A stretch of DNA of 64,000 nucleotides, taken from the NCBI GenBank assembly GCA_963693315.1, contig OY856187.1, forward strand, positions 75,151,394 through 75,215,393, written 5' to 3'. The notes under the pieces are model-generated. The model was given only the letters and a program-made list of their open reading frames with translations. It ran no database searches and was not told the origin of the DNA. Shown piece by piece: positions 1-9,777 of the stretch. A program made the translations under genes and the position numbers. This DNA is from Diogma glabrata. Its lineage: Eukaryota; Arthropoda; Insecta; Diptera; Cylindrotomidae. The number at the start of each line of letters is the position of its first letter. Within the stretch, counting starts at the first letter, position 1.

Positions 1-125
1 TGCCCAAAACTAAAAACCATGTCCTCATAAAAGTTTTTTGCCGAAAACTATATAAAAATCCTTAACCCAGACCGAAGTCTGGATATCTTAGAACTGTGAA
101 ATTTCAGCCTCTCCATATTTTTACT
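1..125 (+). repeat. Dispersed repeat, copy 1 of 3
   Basis: The opening bases recur, diverged but alignable and in the same orientation, at about 6935-7125 and 13535-13770. Shared blocks include 'tgcccaaaactaaaaac', 'gccgaaaactatat' and 'aaaatccttaacc'. It is cut by the window edge and has no coding content. Probably a fragment of a non-coding interspersed repeat; the family is not recognised. Confidence 0.6.
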
Positions 126-438
126 CTTAGCTTCATGCAAATCGGTGCAACACTCTCCATATAATTGACAAGGAAATTTGCCCACAATCTTTTTTAATAA
201 AACTTCTCAGATGATTAATGTAGATTGTTTCATCGATTTGCAAAGAATCAGTCAAAACCAGAGCTTCAAACTGGAAACGAACCGAAAACGGGTGTTAATC
301 AATATCTTGGCCAACTGGAACGTAACTGAAACCGCATATTTTAAATGTAATGTACAGTTCAGTCTTTCTATTTAGCAATTTGCAATTATTTAGCATAAAA
401 TTAAAAGCTATCGCAACTAACTGCATATTTGAAATAAA
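126..438. other. No feature seen
   Basis: AT-rich sequence with one short open frame (178-375) that does not start at ATG and resembles nothing I know. I see no repeat, splice or RNA signature. Confidence 0.5.
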
Positions 439-1150
439 ATTTTAATTCTACCAAAACACAGCTATTGATTGTTTCCAGATCAAAAACCGAGGTCCACAAC
501 GATTCTTTAATTAGTATGTGTGACGAACAATTAGACAAATGTAAAAGCGTTCGTTTATTGGGTGTCATAATTCCCAATGACCTTCTCTGGAACGATCACA
601 TAACGGCGATGGCAAACAGCGCGTCAACAAAATCCGGTCTCCTCTATAGATGTAAAAAATATCTCTCCTCGTTTCAATTGCTCCACATTTATAAGACCTA
701 TATTCGTCCCTCCATGGAGTTGTCAAGTTTGGGACGCTGTATCTGTTTCCCTCATAGCCTATTTGGGCTCTGTTCAAAAGCGTGCTATACGAGTTGTGTT
801 GTGGGTAATCAAAATTTAACATCAAATCTCGATTCGCTACAACATCGTCGCACTGTTGCTGATCGCAGTGTTTTTTATAAATATCGATTATGCAAAGTGT
901 CAAACGGTTGAAATCACTAACTTTCATAGAGCCAGAATGCAGAGGAATTTTTATGTCTGTATATGGTACAAATAGAAGGCTTTGCCCGAATTATTAGTCT
1001 CGGGGCGTTCAATCTACAGAGGTTTAAAGAGGCGTTCATCAACACCTCAGAACGCATGTTGTTGTAGTACTAAAGTCTTAAAAGGTATCTGTATGTTTTG
1101 TTGTGACACATATTGTAATTCCTATAACACAACACTTTTTATTTTAAAAA
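439..1150 (+). pseudogene. 5'-truncated, decayed LINE 3' end
   Basis: This is the C-terminal end and 3' UTR of a non-LTR retrotransposon related to the intact LINEs at 24363 and 35281. In the frame 465-911 the stretches VSRSKTE, SMCDEQLDKCKSVRLLGV and NDLLWNDHITAMA align with the corresponding region of the intact protein (about residues 774-820), with many substitutions. The frame is lost after the YKTYIRPSME motif, and the QHRRTVAD and FYKYR motifs follow in a shifted frame. Downstream, 'gttgtgacacatatt' and 'ccnataacacaacac'-like sequence matches the intact LINE 3' UTR, then the copy dissolves into A-rich sequence. Endonuclease and RT are absent, as expected of incomplete reverse transcription. 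It is an older relative, not a copy of the array LINE. Confidence 0.85.
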
Positions 1151-2194
1151 AATTGTATATTCTAAATAATTATAAAATTTTTGTGCAAGGCAATAAATAC
1201 ATTTTATAATTGTATTTCATAAAAAATTTATTGTATTTTGTAAAAAAATATCAACAAAATCATTTATGCTCTAATTATATAAAAAACAACAAATTAAAAC
1301 TAATGCGCATGTCTCGAATATTGAAAAAGTGAGAGGTTACTATGATTAAATTGAATTAAATTTACATTGTGAAAAAGATTACCTGTTTTATGATTATTTT
1401 TTGGTTTCTCATTAGTAGAAAATTTGATGTCTTTCATTGTAGGTCATTTCATTTTCTAAATACCAAACAGTTTAATAGATATCGAAATTATATCAAATTT
1501 GTTTAATTGTTTAGAATTAATTATACAAAAAAAATACAATAAAATTAATTGTTTTTCTTTAATTCGTTTATTTGTTCTATCAATGAATTTTAAACTAATT
1601 CAATTCAGATTAATACATGTTACTCTGTCGGAAGAATAAAACATTGTATGGGGTTCGTATTTATTGAATTTTATTCTCTCGCAAATTTGCAATGCTCGTA
1701 AACTTTTACTTGAAAAATAAAATATTGCATTAAACACTTACACACTAACTTACTATTATGCTTCACTTTAAGATAAAATTATTATAGTCTTTGATACGCG
1801 ATATATAAATTCATCCATAATTATGTCAACTAGGGTCGATGAAAATCAAGGTCTATGGTCGATGTAAGTTATTAAAAGAGTACGTATGTACCAAATATTT
1901 GACAGGATTATTTACCATACGTATCATATTAACTACGTAGCAAATAGGTATTATTTTTACGATGTAAACAACAAAATTTGGTATGACATTTAAAATAAAA
2001 ATAAAACAACTTGTTTTATAAATATAAATTTCATATGACTTTTTAGCTGAAAATAAATATAAAAGAATTTTAGCAAAGAATATGTCATGATGCTTAGAAC
2101 TAAAATGTTTTTGAAATTTTAAAAGAGATTGCCTTGCTTTCGTTTTTGTTTTTGAAGTCGAGAAACCGCGTCACGCTGTTATTCGCCGCTATTT
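1151..2194. other. AT-rich, no gene seen
   Basis: About 1 kb of AT-rich sequence with stops in every frame and no long repeat recognised. Nothing supports a gene. Confidence 0.5.
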
Positions 2195-2281
2195 TAACCT
2201 TTATGCTATATGGTAATAAAGACGAAATTTCCAAATCAACCTTATGCTGCACGGTAATAAAGACGAAATTACTAAATCAAT
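2195..2281 (+). repeat. Two-copy tandem repeat, about 42 bp
   Basis: Two adjacent copies of a unit beginning 'aaccttatgct' and containing 'ggtaataaagacgaaat' lie side by side, differing at a few positions. It abuts the inverted-repeat element that starts near 2303. Non-coding. Confidence 0.7.
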
Positions 2282-2302
2282 CATAATAATCAATAATTAT
2301 TA

Positions 2303-3300
2303 GTTTCTCTAGTGATCACTGTTTTGTTATACTCTATACATACTAGTATTGAAAAACAAGCTCGTATCGGCGAGAAGAAGATGACTAGTCTTCACTTGTG
2401 TCCATTGACACATAATCAATAATTAATTCAGTAAATTATTTGTGATATAACATCACTCCGATGCAAAGTCTCCCAGTAGCCTTCCAGCGCGACTTTTTCA
2501 ACAGAGTCTCCCATCTCTGGAATTCATTACCTTCGTGGGTTTTCCCTGATAACTTTAACCCGCAAAAGTTCAAAGTCGGCGTTCATAAATTTCTAAAAGA
2601 AACTTAATTCTCAATTGATTATAATCCCTAGTTGGCATGGTATCTTCGGATATTCAGAGACGTTAATGTATAATTAATTATATTAACACTAAACATGCCT
2701 AACTTCCAATAAAAAAAAAAAAAAAAAAAAAATCAAAAATATAAGAACTGGATCTAAAAAATTATGGTGCAAATTATGAATCTTTTCGCAATCCATACAA
2801 TTTTCGACCGATCTAGTTTCGAACCAATGAGAAAATTTTAAACTTTAAAAAAGTTTAAGCCAATAGACACAAGTGAAGACTAGTCATCTTCTTCTCGCCG
2901 ATACGAGCTTGCTATTCAATACTAGCATGTCTAGATAACAAAACAGTGATCACTAGAGAAACTAATTGACTAAACCTGAATCTTTTAAATATATGTTTAT
3001 GTACATTTTTTATTTTCTTATACTTCGCTAGAAATGTAACCCAATTTTTGGTATATATAAGCGTTGACATTTTTTGGTAGTTTATCTAGTCGGCTAGCCC
3101 TGATGAGAATGATAAACTTTTTTAAAGTTTAAAATTTTCTCATTTGTTCGAAACTAGATCGGTCGAAAATTGTATGGATTGCAAAAAGTTTCATAATTTG
3201 CACCAAAAACTTTTTAGATTTAGTTCTTATATTCTTGATGGAAGATTTTCAATCGGAGTGGTGTTATATCACAAATAATTCACTGAATTAACTATTAGTT
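2303..3300. mobile_element. Foldback-type element with nested inverted repeats
   Basis: Three pairs of inverted segments are visible. A (about 2303-2411) pairs with A' (about 2860-2968), sharing the block around 'gatgactagtcttcacttg'. B (about 2412-2465) pairs with B' (about 3247-3300). C (about 2731-2857) pairs with C' (about 3119-3240), sharing 'caattttcgaccgatct'. The order is A-B-[LINE tail]-C-A'-spacer-C'-B'. This is not a simple hairpin: A' sits inside the B-C/C'-B' fold. It may be a foldback/MITE-like element rearranged by inversion, or two overlapping copies. No transposase is encoded. Arms are diverged by several percent. Confidence 0.75.
2466..2731 (+). mobile_element. 5'-truncated LINE tail with poly(A), inserted in the foldback element
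   Basis: Translation gives the conserved LINE C-terminus: a QRDFFNRVSHLWNSLP motif followed by FNPQKFKVGVHKFL and a stop, matching in pattern the QRDFF...WNSLP...FNPQMFKKSV end of the array LINE but from a different subfamily. About 100 bp of 3' UTR follows, then a poly(A) run at about 2710-2731. The insert separates segments B and C of the surrounding inverted-repeat element; the other arm (C'-B', about 3240-3250) is continuous there, so the pre-insertion state can be read directly. A clear target duplication was not found. Confidence 0.8.
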
Positions 3301-3535
3301 TTTTGAATATTTTTTTCTATATATTTAATTTTTTTTTTTTTTTGCATAATATTTTTTTTTTGAATAATATGTTTTTTTCTTTTTGAATAATATTTTTTTT
3401 TTTTTGAATATTTTTTTTTTTAATTTTTTGACTAAAAAAACTAAGAAAAATCGACGATTATACGTTCTTATACTTTTTGAATAATAATACTTTTTTTTTG
3501 AATAATATTTTTTTTTTATTTATTTTTTAAATAAT
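3301..3535. repeat. T-rich low-complexity tract
   Basis: Runs of T interrupted by recurring 'gaataat' motifs. A similar tract recurs at about 4530-4650. No gene. Confidence 0.8.
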
Positions 3536-4141
3536 ATTTTTTCCGGCAAACGGCTGTAAAGGTTAACTTTACTGTCGCTAGGGAGTTAGCTAAAGTCTTA
3601 CTTTTTAGCCTGACAGCAAAAGTAACGTCTAGCGACAGCAAAAGTAGCGCCATTTTTATTTTATATTACGGAGGCTGTAAAGTAGCATTTGTTATTTGTT
3701 AGTTTGTTATTTTTTCAAACATATTGTATAACCATGACAACAAAAAATAAGTTATTTCTCATATTATGAAATTTTGAAAATGCTGCTTTGATAAAAAAAG
3801 TTTATTCATACAAATTTAAATGTTTCTTTTTCTTTTTGGGAAGTAATTATGACGACACAAATTCATATTTATAAAAAGTTTGATGTATTAATTTCATATT
3901 TATAAAAAATTTAAACGTTTGCCGAAAAAATTATGTATTTAATTCGGAGCTAAAGTGACTTTTTTTGTTTCGTCTATAATTGTCAAACTATAGACTCAAC
4001 ACAAAAAGTATCACTTAATTAAATAATGTACTATTTTCGGTAAACGGCTGTACAGTTTAACTTTACTGCCGCTGAAGAGTAGCTAAAGTCTTACTTTTTA
4101 GCAGGCGGCTGCAAATGTAACGCCATTTTTATTTTATCTGC

Positions 4142-4258
4142 CGGCGGCTGTAAAGTAACTTTCATATTTTTACGGCGGCTGTAAAGTAATTTTCATATTT
4201 TTACGGCGGCAGTAAAGTAATTTTCATATTTTTACGGCGGCAGTAAAGTTAAATAAAA
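4142..4258 (+). repeat. 31-bp minisatellite, about 4 copies
   Basis: The motif 'cggcggctgtaaagtaa' with following 'tttcatattttta' recurs at 4142, 4173, 4204 and 4235, an exact 31-bp period. Copies 3 and 4 have 'cggcggcagtaaag'. It lies inside copy 2 of the larger duplication and has no counterpart in copy 1 (one unit only near 3668), so it expanded after the duplication. Confidence 0.85.
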
Positions 4259-4420
4259 TGATATTATTAATTTGTTCAAAACAATGCATTTCAGTTTATT
4301 TTAATGAATTAAAATCAATAAAAATTAATTTCAGAAAATTTATTACCTAAAACATATTTATAAAAAATTTGATGCATTAATTTCATATTTTTAAACAAAT
4401 GTAAACGTTTGCCGAAAAAA

Positions 4421-4531
4421 TAGTGTATTGAATTCGGAGCTAAAGTGACTTTTTGTGTTGAGTTTATAATTGACAAATTATAGACCCAACACAAAAAGTA
4501 CAACTTTAGCTCCTAATTCAATAATATACTA
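4421..4531. repeat. Near-perfect palindrome
   Basis: An inverted repeat running from 'tagtgtattgaattcggagc' to 'gctcctaattcaataatata', with an inner stem of 'actttttgtgttg' pairing with 'caacacaaaaagt' around a short loop. A more decayed version is at about 3951-4033. Likely a small hairpin-forming repeat end. Confidence 0.8.
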
Positions 4532-5147
4532 TTTTTTTGAATATTTTTATTTTTTTTTATTATTTCTTTGAACTATATTTTTTTTTTGCATAATATTTTT
4601 TTTTTTTAAATAATATTTTTTATTTTTTTTTTGAATAATATTGTTTTAGTTAAATTTTTTTAATGTATCCTGTCTGTCTGTCTGTGTGCGTGTGTGCGAG
4701 CGAAAGGCCAAAGAAATATAACTTCCACCGTCTGGTCCGACGCAGACCCTACTTTTTAAAAATTTGTCTTTTTATTAGACTGACACTTTCTCTGTTGAAA
4801 TATTTAATACTCAGAATTTGTTTGAATTACTGTGTAAAAATACTCAAAAAATAATTATGTGCAATAAATAATTGTATTCAACAAATAAAATTATTTGGAA
4901 TTATTGTTTTTATAAGCAGTTGTACTCATCGGTATTATTATTTACGAAAATTATATTATTTTAATTAGGAATTGTTATTTTATAAGGTATTGAAACTACA
5001 TTGCTGTTATTACATTACTAAGTTGTAATGAAAGTTATTCAGGACTCTTGCTAGAAAAGAATTTATCATATACAAGAGCGCAGTAAAATATATGGTCTGC
5101 TAAAGGAAGAAATACCACATATTATTGAACCTGACGAGATTATTAAT
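4532..5147. other. Low-complexity and AT-rich, no gene seen
   Basis: T-rich tract to about 4660, then a short 'ctgtctgtctgtctgtgtg' simple repeat at about 4670-4695, then AT-rich sequence. A short plus-strand frame just before 5148 carries KEEIPHIIEPDE but has no start and no recognised relatives. Confidence 0.5.
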
Positions 5148-5297
5148 GACGTGTACTAACGTCGCAGCATTAAAGTTAACGACGTGTACTAACGTCGCAA
5201 GGTGATGGTCAACGACGTGTACTAACGTCGCAACGTGAGGCTCAACGATGTATACTAACGTCGCAATGTGAGGCTCAACGATGTGTACGAACGCGAC
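5148..5297. repeat. 33-bp tandem repeat, 5 copies
   Basis: The motif 'gacgtgtactaacgtcgca' (or 'gatgtgtac...') starts at 5148, 5181, 5214, 5247 and 5280: an exact 33-bp period. Because 33 is a multiple of 3, the minus strand stays open over 5100-5348, giving an 11-residue repeat (core ATLVHVV). On the plus strand each unit has TAA at the same place except the last, which has CGA. Whether either strand is translated is unknown. Confidence 0.85.
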
Positions 5298-5427
5298 AAA
5301 TGAATTGACATAGTTAAGGCAGTTTATTTTAAAAACTAAATATTTCATTACTAAATTTATTTCAAAATATTTTTGTTTATTTGATTTTTAATATTTTCGT
5401 TTTAATTATTTAAATTATTTGTTCATA

Positions 5428-5674
5428 CAGCAGTACCTCACTTAGTTAGCATAATTCGTTCTAGAATCTATCTCGTAGGGCGAAATACTTTTTAAGCGAA
5501 CAACGTTTCCAATATTCAAATATTTTTATGTTTACGTTAATTTTTTTAAAATCCGGACCTTTTCTCCTCATTGAGCGAAATATCGCTCGTTAAGCGAGAC
5601 ATTTTTTACAATTTATTTTACTCGTTATGCGAATTACTCGGTATGAGAGGTGCTCATTAAGCAAGGTTTTACAG
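5428..5674. mobile_element. TA-flanked MITE, pogo/Tigger-like ends
   Basis: A 247-bp segment flanked by TA on both sides. Its left end reads 'cagcagtacctcacttag' and the reverse complement of its right end reads 'ctgtaaaaccttgcttaa', about two thirds identical over the first 23 bases. Internal sequence repeats 'gttaagcga'-type motifs. TA target duplication and CAG-type ends are typical of the Tc1/mariner/pogo group. No transposase, so non-autonomous. Confidence 0.55.
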
Positions 5675-5708
5675 TATTTTAAAATTTTGAATACATGTAA
5701 TATCGTAG

Positions 5709-5870
5709 GAAGCATCGCCAACGAATGCTTTCTCACCAGCGGAGGAACAGAGCACCTCTGCACAATTTTTAACGTTGACAAAAGCTGATCTTGACGCTTA
5801 TGCGCAACGTTATCATAGAAACAAACAAAATTTCGGTAATGAACCACTGTTTCCACCAAAATCAATATAA
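5709..5870 (+). CDS. Possible terminal exon or gene relic, 53 codons
   Basis: A frame less AT-rich than its surroundings begins directly after 'gtag' and runs 53 codons to TAA, with residues such as TNAFSPAEEQ, LTKADLDAYAQRYHRN and NEPLFPP. It has no ATG, so it could only be translated as a 3' exon; the AG just before the first codon could be an acceptor, but there is no strong pyrimidine tract. The MITE at 5428-5674 lies immediately upstream. A-rich sequence with AATAAA-like motifs follows. I recognise no homologue. It could be chance. Confidence 0.2.
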   Translation, partial: EASPTNAFSPAEEQSTSAQFLTLTKADLDAYAQRYHRNKQNFGNEPLFPPKSI

Positions 5871-8790
5871 AAAAAAAAAACAAAAAATAAGATTATATAA
5901 ATTCCACACGAATAATTAAAAACTTTTATTTTAATTATTCAAAATAAATATATTTAATATATTTTGTTACATCAAATAAAGTAACACAATTTTTTTTCTA
6001 ACAGAAATCATCAAATGCATTTTTTTAAGTAGTTTTTACTTTACAGATATTTAATTTAAATAATATTCTATTAGTTATGGGTGACATTTTAATTTTGTAA
6101 CTCAATAGTTTTCATCTAGCAACGCAAACAAAGAAAAATAATAAAAAAAAACGAAACCACAAATTATTGATTGGTTCCTGTTCCTATGTTTTGGTTCCTT
6201 CAACTTTTTTTTAATTAAAATAATGTTTGCTATATATAATACAAACACAACATAAACTAATTGATTAATTCACTATAAGTAAATTTTACTAATCTTATCG
6301 TAATAATCTCTTTCTAAGATGATTAATTTTAATGGTTTTACTTTAACTAATATCCTGGCATTTTTTTTGTACTGTCACAATTTGTCACTATTTAAAATGA
6401 TTTTAATATTTTCTGAGATGAGATTAAGATTTACTATTATGTTACTAACCATTATAATTACATAAAAAAATAAATACGATTAATAAATACTAGATTCATT
6501 ATTATTTTTAATCTCACATGACTTTATTATTAATCTACAAGAAAATCCACTCTTTTAGATTTTTTTAATGACTACTAATTAAAATTTTAATGCCAACTCA
6601 TATTTCCGTCAGTTGAATTCTTGTATTTATAATCATAAGAAACATCGAAAACAATGCGTTCGTAATCTACGTTTATTTATAATGAAGAATATTGTTGAGT
6701 GAAAACGTAGAAATTACAGTCGCACTACAGGACCACACAATGCAACTGATGAAACATCCTCATAACAAGTTCTAGTTCTAGTTCTAAAAGTTTTGAAATA
6801 TTTTAGGTGAAGTTGGAAAAATGGGTTACAGTAACAGTTAGATGGAGAAAGATCATGTAGTGTTAGATTAAATGTGGTTTTCTGGTCGTTGGTCCTGTGT
6901 CGTTTTTACTTTATTATAAGCACTAATGCTCTGTAATAATTTTCCAACAACGCATTGATGTTTCGTGTTAGTTTTTTAATACACTTCTTAATAGAAATAA
7001 GATACTTATACTTTTGCATAGAGTTTTATGTTTAATATCTATCTCCGCTCAAAACAAAATCTTTAATATAGGCTGAAGTCTTGATATATCAGAGCCTTGA
7101 GAGTTCATCCTCTTCATATTTTATTAATAAATCGACTAACATTTTAATAATAATTTAAACGCTAGTCCTACGTCAATAAACATTAAAGGAAAATTTATAT
7201 CCAAAGTATATTATTTAATTTATTTTAAATTTAGAATTCTCAGAATTGAGTAGAAGATGAGCGTGATAGTGAACGCCATCCCCACTAGCACATGATTATT
7301 CAAAGAAAAGGAGGTGAAATAAAATTAAGCTATTTTTAATTTATCAAAATCATTAGGGTTTTGATAATGTTGAACGTATACGTATGAATAAAATAGAACC
7401 TAATTTCCAATCCATATGTTACGCTTTCGATATTTTAGCCAAACCTATATGGTTCGTTTCAAAGTTTAGTCATCTAACACGCTTCCTGCCACTATATATT
7501 AAAGGCATAATAGTGGTTACCATTTGTTCAAACAATTTATAACTTTGAAAACGCGTATCTGAATTTATTTTCTTCGTAAAACAAGCAGTTTAGGTATTGT
7601 TGGACTACAATAAAAATGACTCCATGATTATTTAGAAGGTATACAATCTATTTTTTACTGAAGAACCAAGAAGTTTAAGCAAGGGTGATTTAGATTTTAG
7701 ACCATAACCCTTTGAGTGGTTCTGACCATACCCATATTATGTCAGGTTTCGTTAAGAAATTTTTTATTGACACCAAACAACCGTCTTCAATAAGTGTTTT
7801 TACAAGTAATAAGGGCAAAATTCCCAGACACAGTATATTATATCCCTACTACCCTTTTACTCGTTTTCACTCAATAATAATTCTTTGACCTTCTTTAATA
7901 ACCGATCCATACATGTTCAATTAATTTTTATAACATTTTTCTGTTTTTTAAAGGATGAAAACTAGATGCACATAAGCGGAAACATTTTCGTTTGAATTGC
8001 ATTTATTTAATAATACAATTCATTAAGTATTATCAGATAGATACGTTAGCTATTTCAATAATTATTTCTATAATTTATGTATTCAATGAATTCTATGAAC
8101 TGAAAATAAAATAGTTTTATTCATACCAGGACGTTTTGAAAGATTATTTGCCTTGGAGTCATGTATGTTTATGTAAAGCACATCTACCACTCTCATGAAA
8201 TAAAGGTTTTCCTGTTTTCGTCATTGTTTTAAGTTAGATGTATTTATGCTAAATGCTAAACTCTTAATAACATTGTGGTGGTTCATCAAACCATATTACA
8301 TTTAAGAGCTTTCAAACATGCATCATTTATATTCAACTTTGAATGAAAACATTAGTTTATTCAACTTATATTAACTATTGAATATAAAATAACTCTCAAC
8401 TTTATAACTTACAAAAATAAAAAAAAGTTACATTTTGAAATATTATGTTATGATTCATATTCTTGTTCCTGACACAGACTTTTATTATGTTGAGAAAATC
8501 TAGAAATAATGCAATAGAAACTAATACAGGCTGGTTAATTATAAACTTAAAATCAACAGACGACTCGAAATTTATTATAAACGAGTTGTGTTATTATCTC
8601 TTTGAACATTGTAGCTGTTAACCATATATAATCATAAAAAGCTTTTGAGGCTGAGTTCTATAAAATACTCCGGCTCAATTTCTGCAGTAAACTATTCCAT
8701 TTATCTTCGACAAAGAATTCGTATTATATTTTGTTAAGTATGAAACCATAGTTTACTGTCGAGTAACACGGGGATAAGAAAAATTTTATA
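5871..8790. other. AT-rich intergenic, no gene seen
   Basis: About 2.9 kb with no open frame worth reporting, apart from the dispersed repeat near 6935. No tRNA-like cloverleaf or long repeat noticed. Confidence 0.5.
6935..7125 (+). repeat. Dispersed repeat, copy 2 of 3
   Basis: Aligns with 13535-13770 from 'gtattgatgtttcgtgttag' onward (here 'gcattgatgtttcgtgttag') through the 'gctgaagtct' region, and with window positions 1-125 in its second half. Most diverged of the three copies. Non-coding. Confidence 0.6.
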
Positions 8791-9597
8791 GGTTTGTAGC
8801 GATACCCTCTAGTGCAACAATATCAATAATCCCATAAATAATTCCGGTAAAATAACAAGAATTTCTTCCTGCAAGGCATTACTTTATATATATTTTATCC
8901 TCATTATTGTGAATTAGCCTAACATTCTTGGTTGAGACAAAACCCCGGATATAGAAGCCTAACTCATTTTTTAGCACAAAAAACAAATCGTGAGCTTGTA
9001 GCGCCATTTTGAAATTAAAACTCAATATAAAAAAAATTCAAAAATCGCCTTAATGCCCATAACGCCATCTGGAAAAATAAAACTCCATATAAAAAAAATT
9101 CAAAAAAAATTAATCAAAAACACTAATCCAATTTTTTGCACATGGCAATGTTCATTGTTTATTGCAAATGGCATGAATCAATAGGGCTATGATTATGGAG
9201 TTTTTGGTTGAGAAGTTAAGAGAAATTCCTTGTATTTTTGAAACGTCATTGACTTCATGTCAGTTGAAATTTTAGTTTTAATTACTGTAAAAAGTTTCTC
9301 CGTCTTGATCAATTTTTTTTATACACGCGCCATATTTAGAATATTATATTATATAAACAAATGAGATCAATGAGTTATTGAAATTAGCAAAATAGCAACA
9401 AACGACTATTGTTTTTATTGACATCTATACCTAAAGTAAATTAAAAAATAATTGGCGAATAAATACGCTGATTCAATATTCAACCTCTTCAATTTTTAAC
9501 CTCACTCTTCAGCAAACTTGGACAACTCCATCAATTATCATCGCTGGACAACTCTATTCGGCATTCATCTTCCGCTCAACACAGCAGCTACCGAAAT
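8791..9597 (+). mobile_element. Degenerate 5' LTR of a Ty3/gypsy element
   Basis: Begins 'ggtttgtagcgata', matching the 'tgtttgtaacgata' that follows the polypurine tract in each array unit. It aligns, diverged, through 'tatatattttat' and 'aacattcttgg' to 'tcatgtcag', and its last 225 bp (from 9373) are nearly identical to the head of every array unit. It ends just before the primer binding site at 9598. It is split by an insert at 8938-9203. Divergence from the 3' LTR start shows the element is old. Confidence 0.75.
8938..9203. mobile_element. 266-bp insertion with 10-bp target duplication
   Basis: The LTR motif 'ttggttgaga' appears at 8928-8937 and again at 9204-9213, flanking this segment; in the six array units the equivalent site ('ttggctgaga') occurs once. 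The insert holds an imperfect two-copy repeat of about 61 bp ('gccattttgaaattaaaac' and 'gccatctggaaaaataaaa'). A 9-10 bp duplication is typical of Mutator-like elements, but the ends have only a weak inverted match. Confidence 0.65.
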
Positions 9598-9618
9598 TGG
9601 TGACCCCGCCCGACGTGA
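9598..9618 (+). promoter_or_regulatory. Primer binding site complementary to tRNA-Trp
   Basis: TGGTGACCCCG followed by CCCGACGTGA. The complement of the 3' end of eukaryotic tRNA-Trp reads TGGTGACCCCGACGTGA, so the match is exact except for a 4-base CCCG duplication. A tRNA-Trp primer site is characteristic of the CsRn1 lineage of Ty3/gypsy elements. Identical sites occur at 17851, 21505, 28769, 32423 and 39697. The 4-base insertion may have disabled priming. Confidence 0.75.
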
Positions 9619-9777
9619 TCAAATCCAGTTAATGTTTTATTTTACCAGAATAATTTTATTAGCTGTTAAACACAAATTTTTTGTCTCTATATTCGTTATT
9701 GTTATTATTACTTTTTTGGTTGCAATCTGCGCTTTTGCGATTGCAAACCAATACGCAATGGAAGTGTAAATCGCCGC

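Larger units (their letters stand above)
3536..4531 (+). repeat. Imperfect tandem duplication, about 490 bp per copy
   Basis: Copy 1 (about 3536-4025) and copy 2 (about 4026-4531) share the same order of landmarks: 'aaacggctgta', 'tagctaaagtcttactttttagc', 'aacgccatttttattttat', 'aaacgtttgccgaaaaaat', then a terminal hairpin starting 'attcggagctaaagtgact'. The copies are well diverged and differ in length of internal blocks. No coding potential. Confidence 0.7.

Noticed and set aside
5148..5297. Link between the 'acgtcgcaa' word in the 33-bp repeat and the hAT subterminal motif
   Set aside because: The shared word is about 8 bases, with no wider similarity; likely chance.
9518..9769. 83-residue hydrophobic frame repeated unchanged in all six units
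   Set aside because: It starts at TTG, runs across the LTR end and primer binding site, and its conservation only reflects the recent duplication of the unit. No family match.
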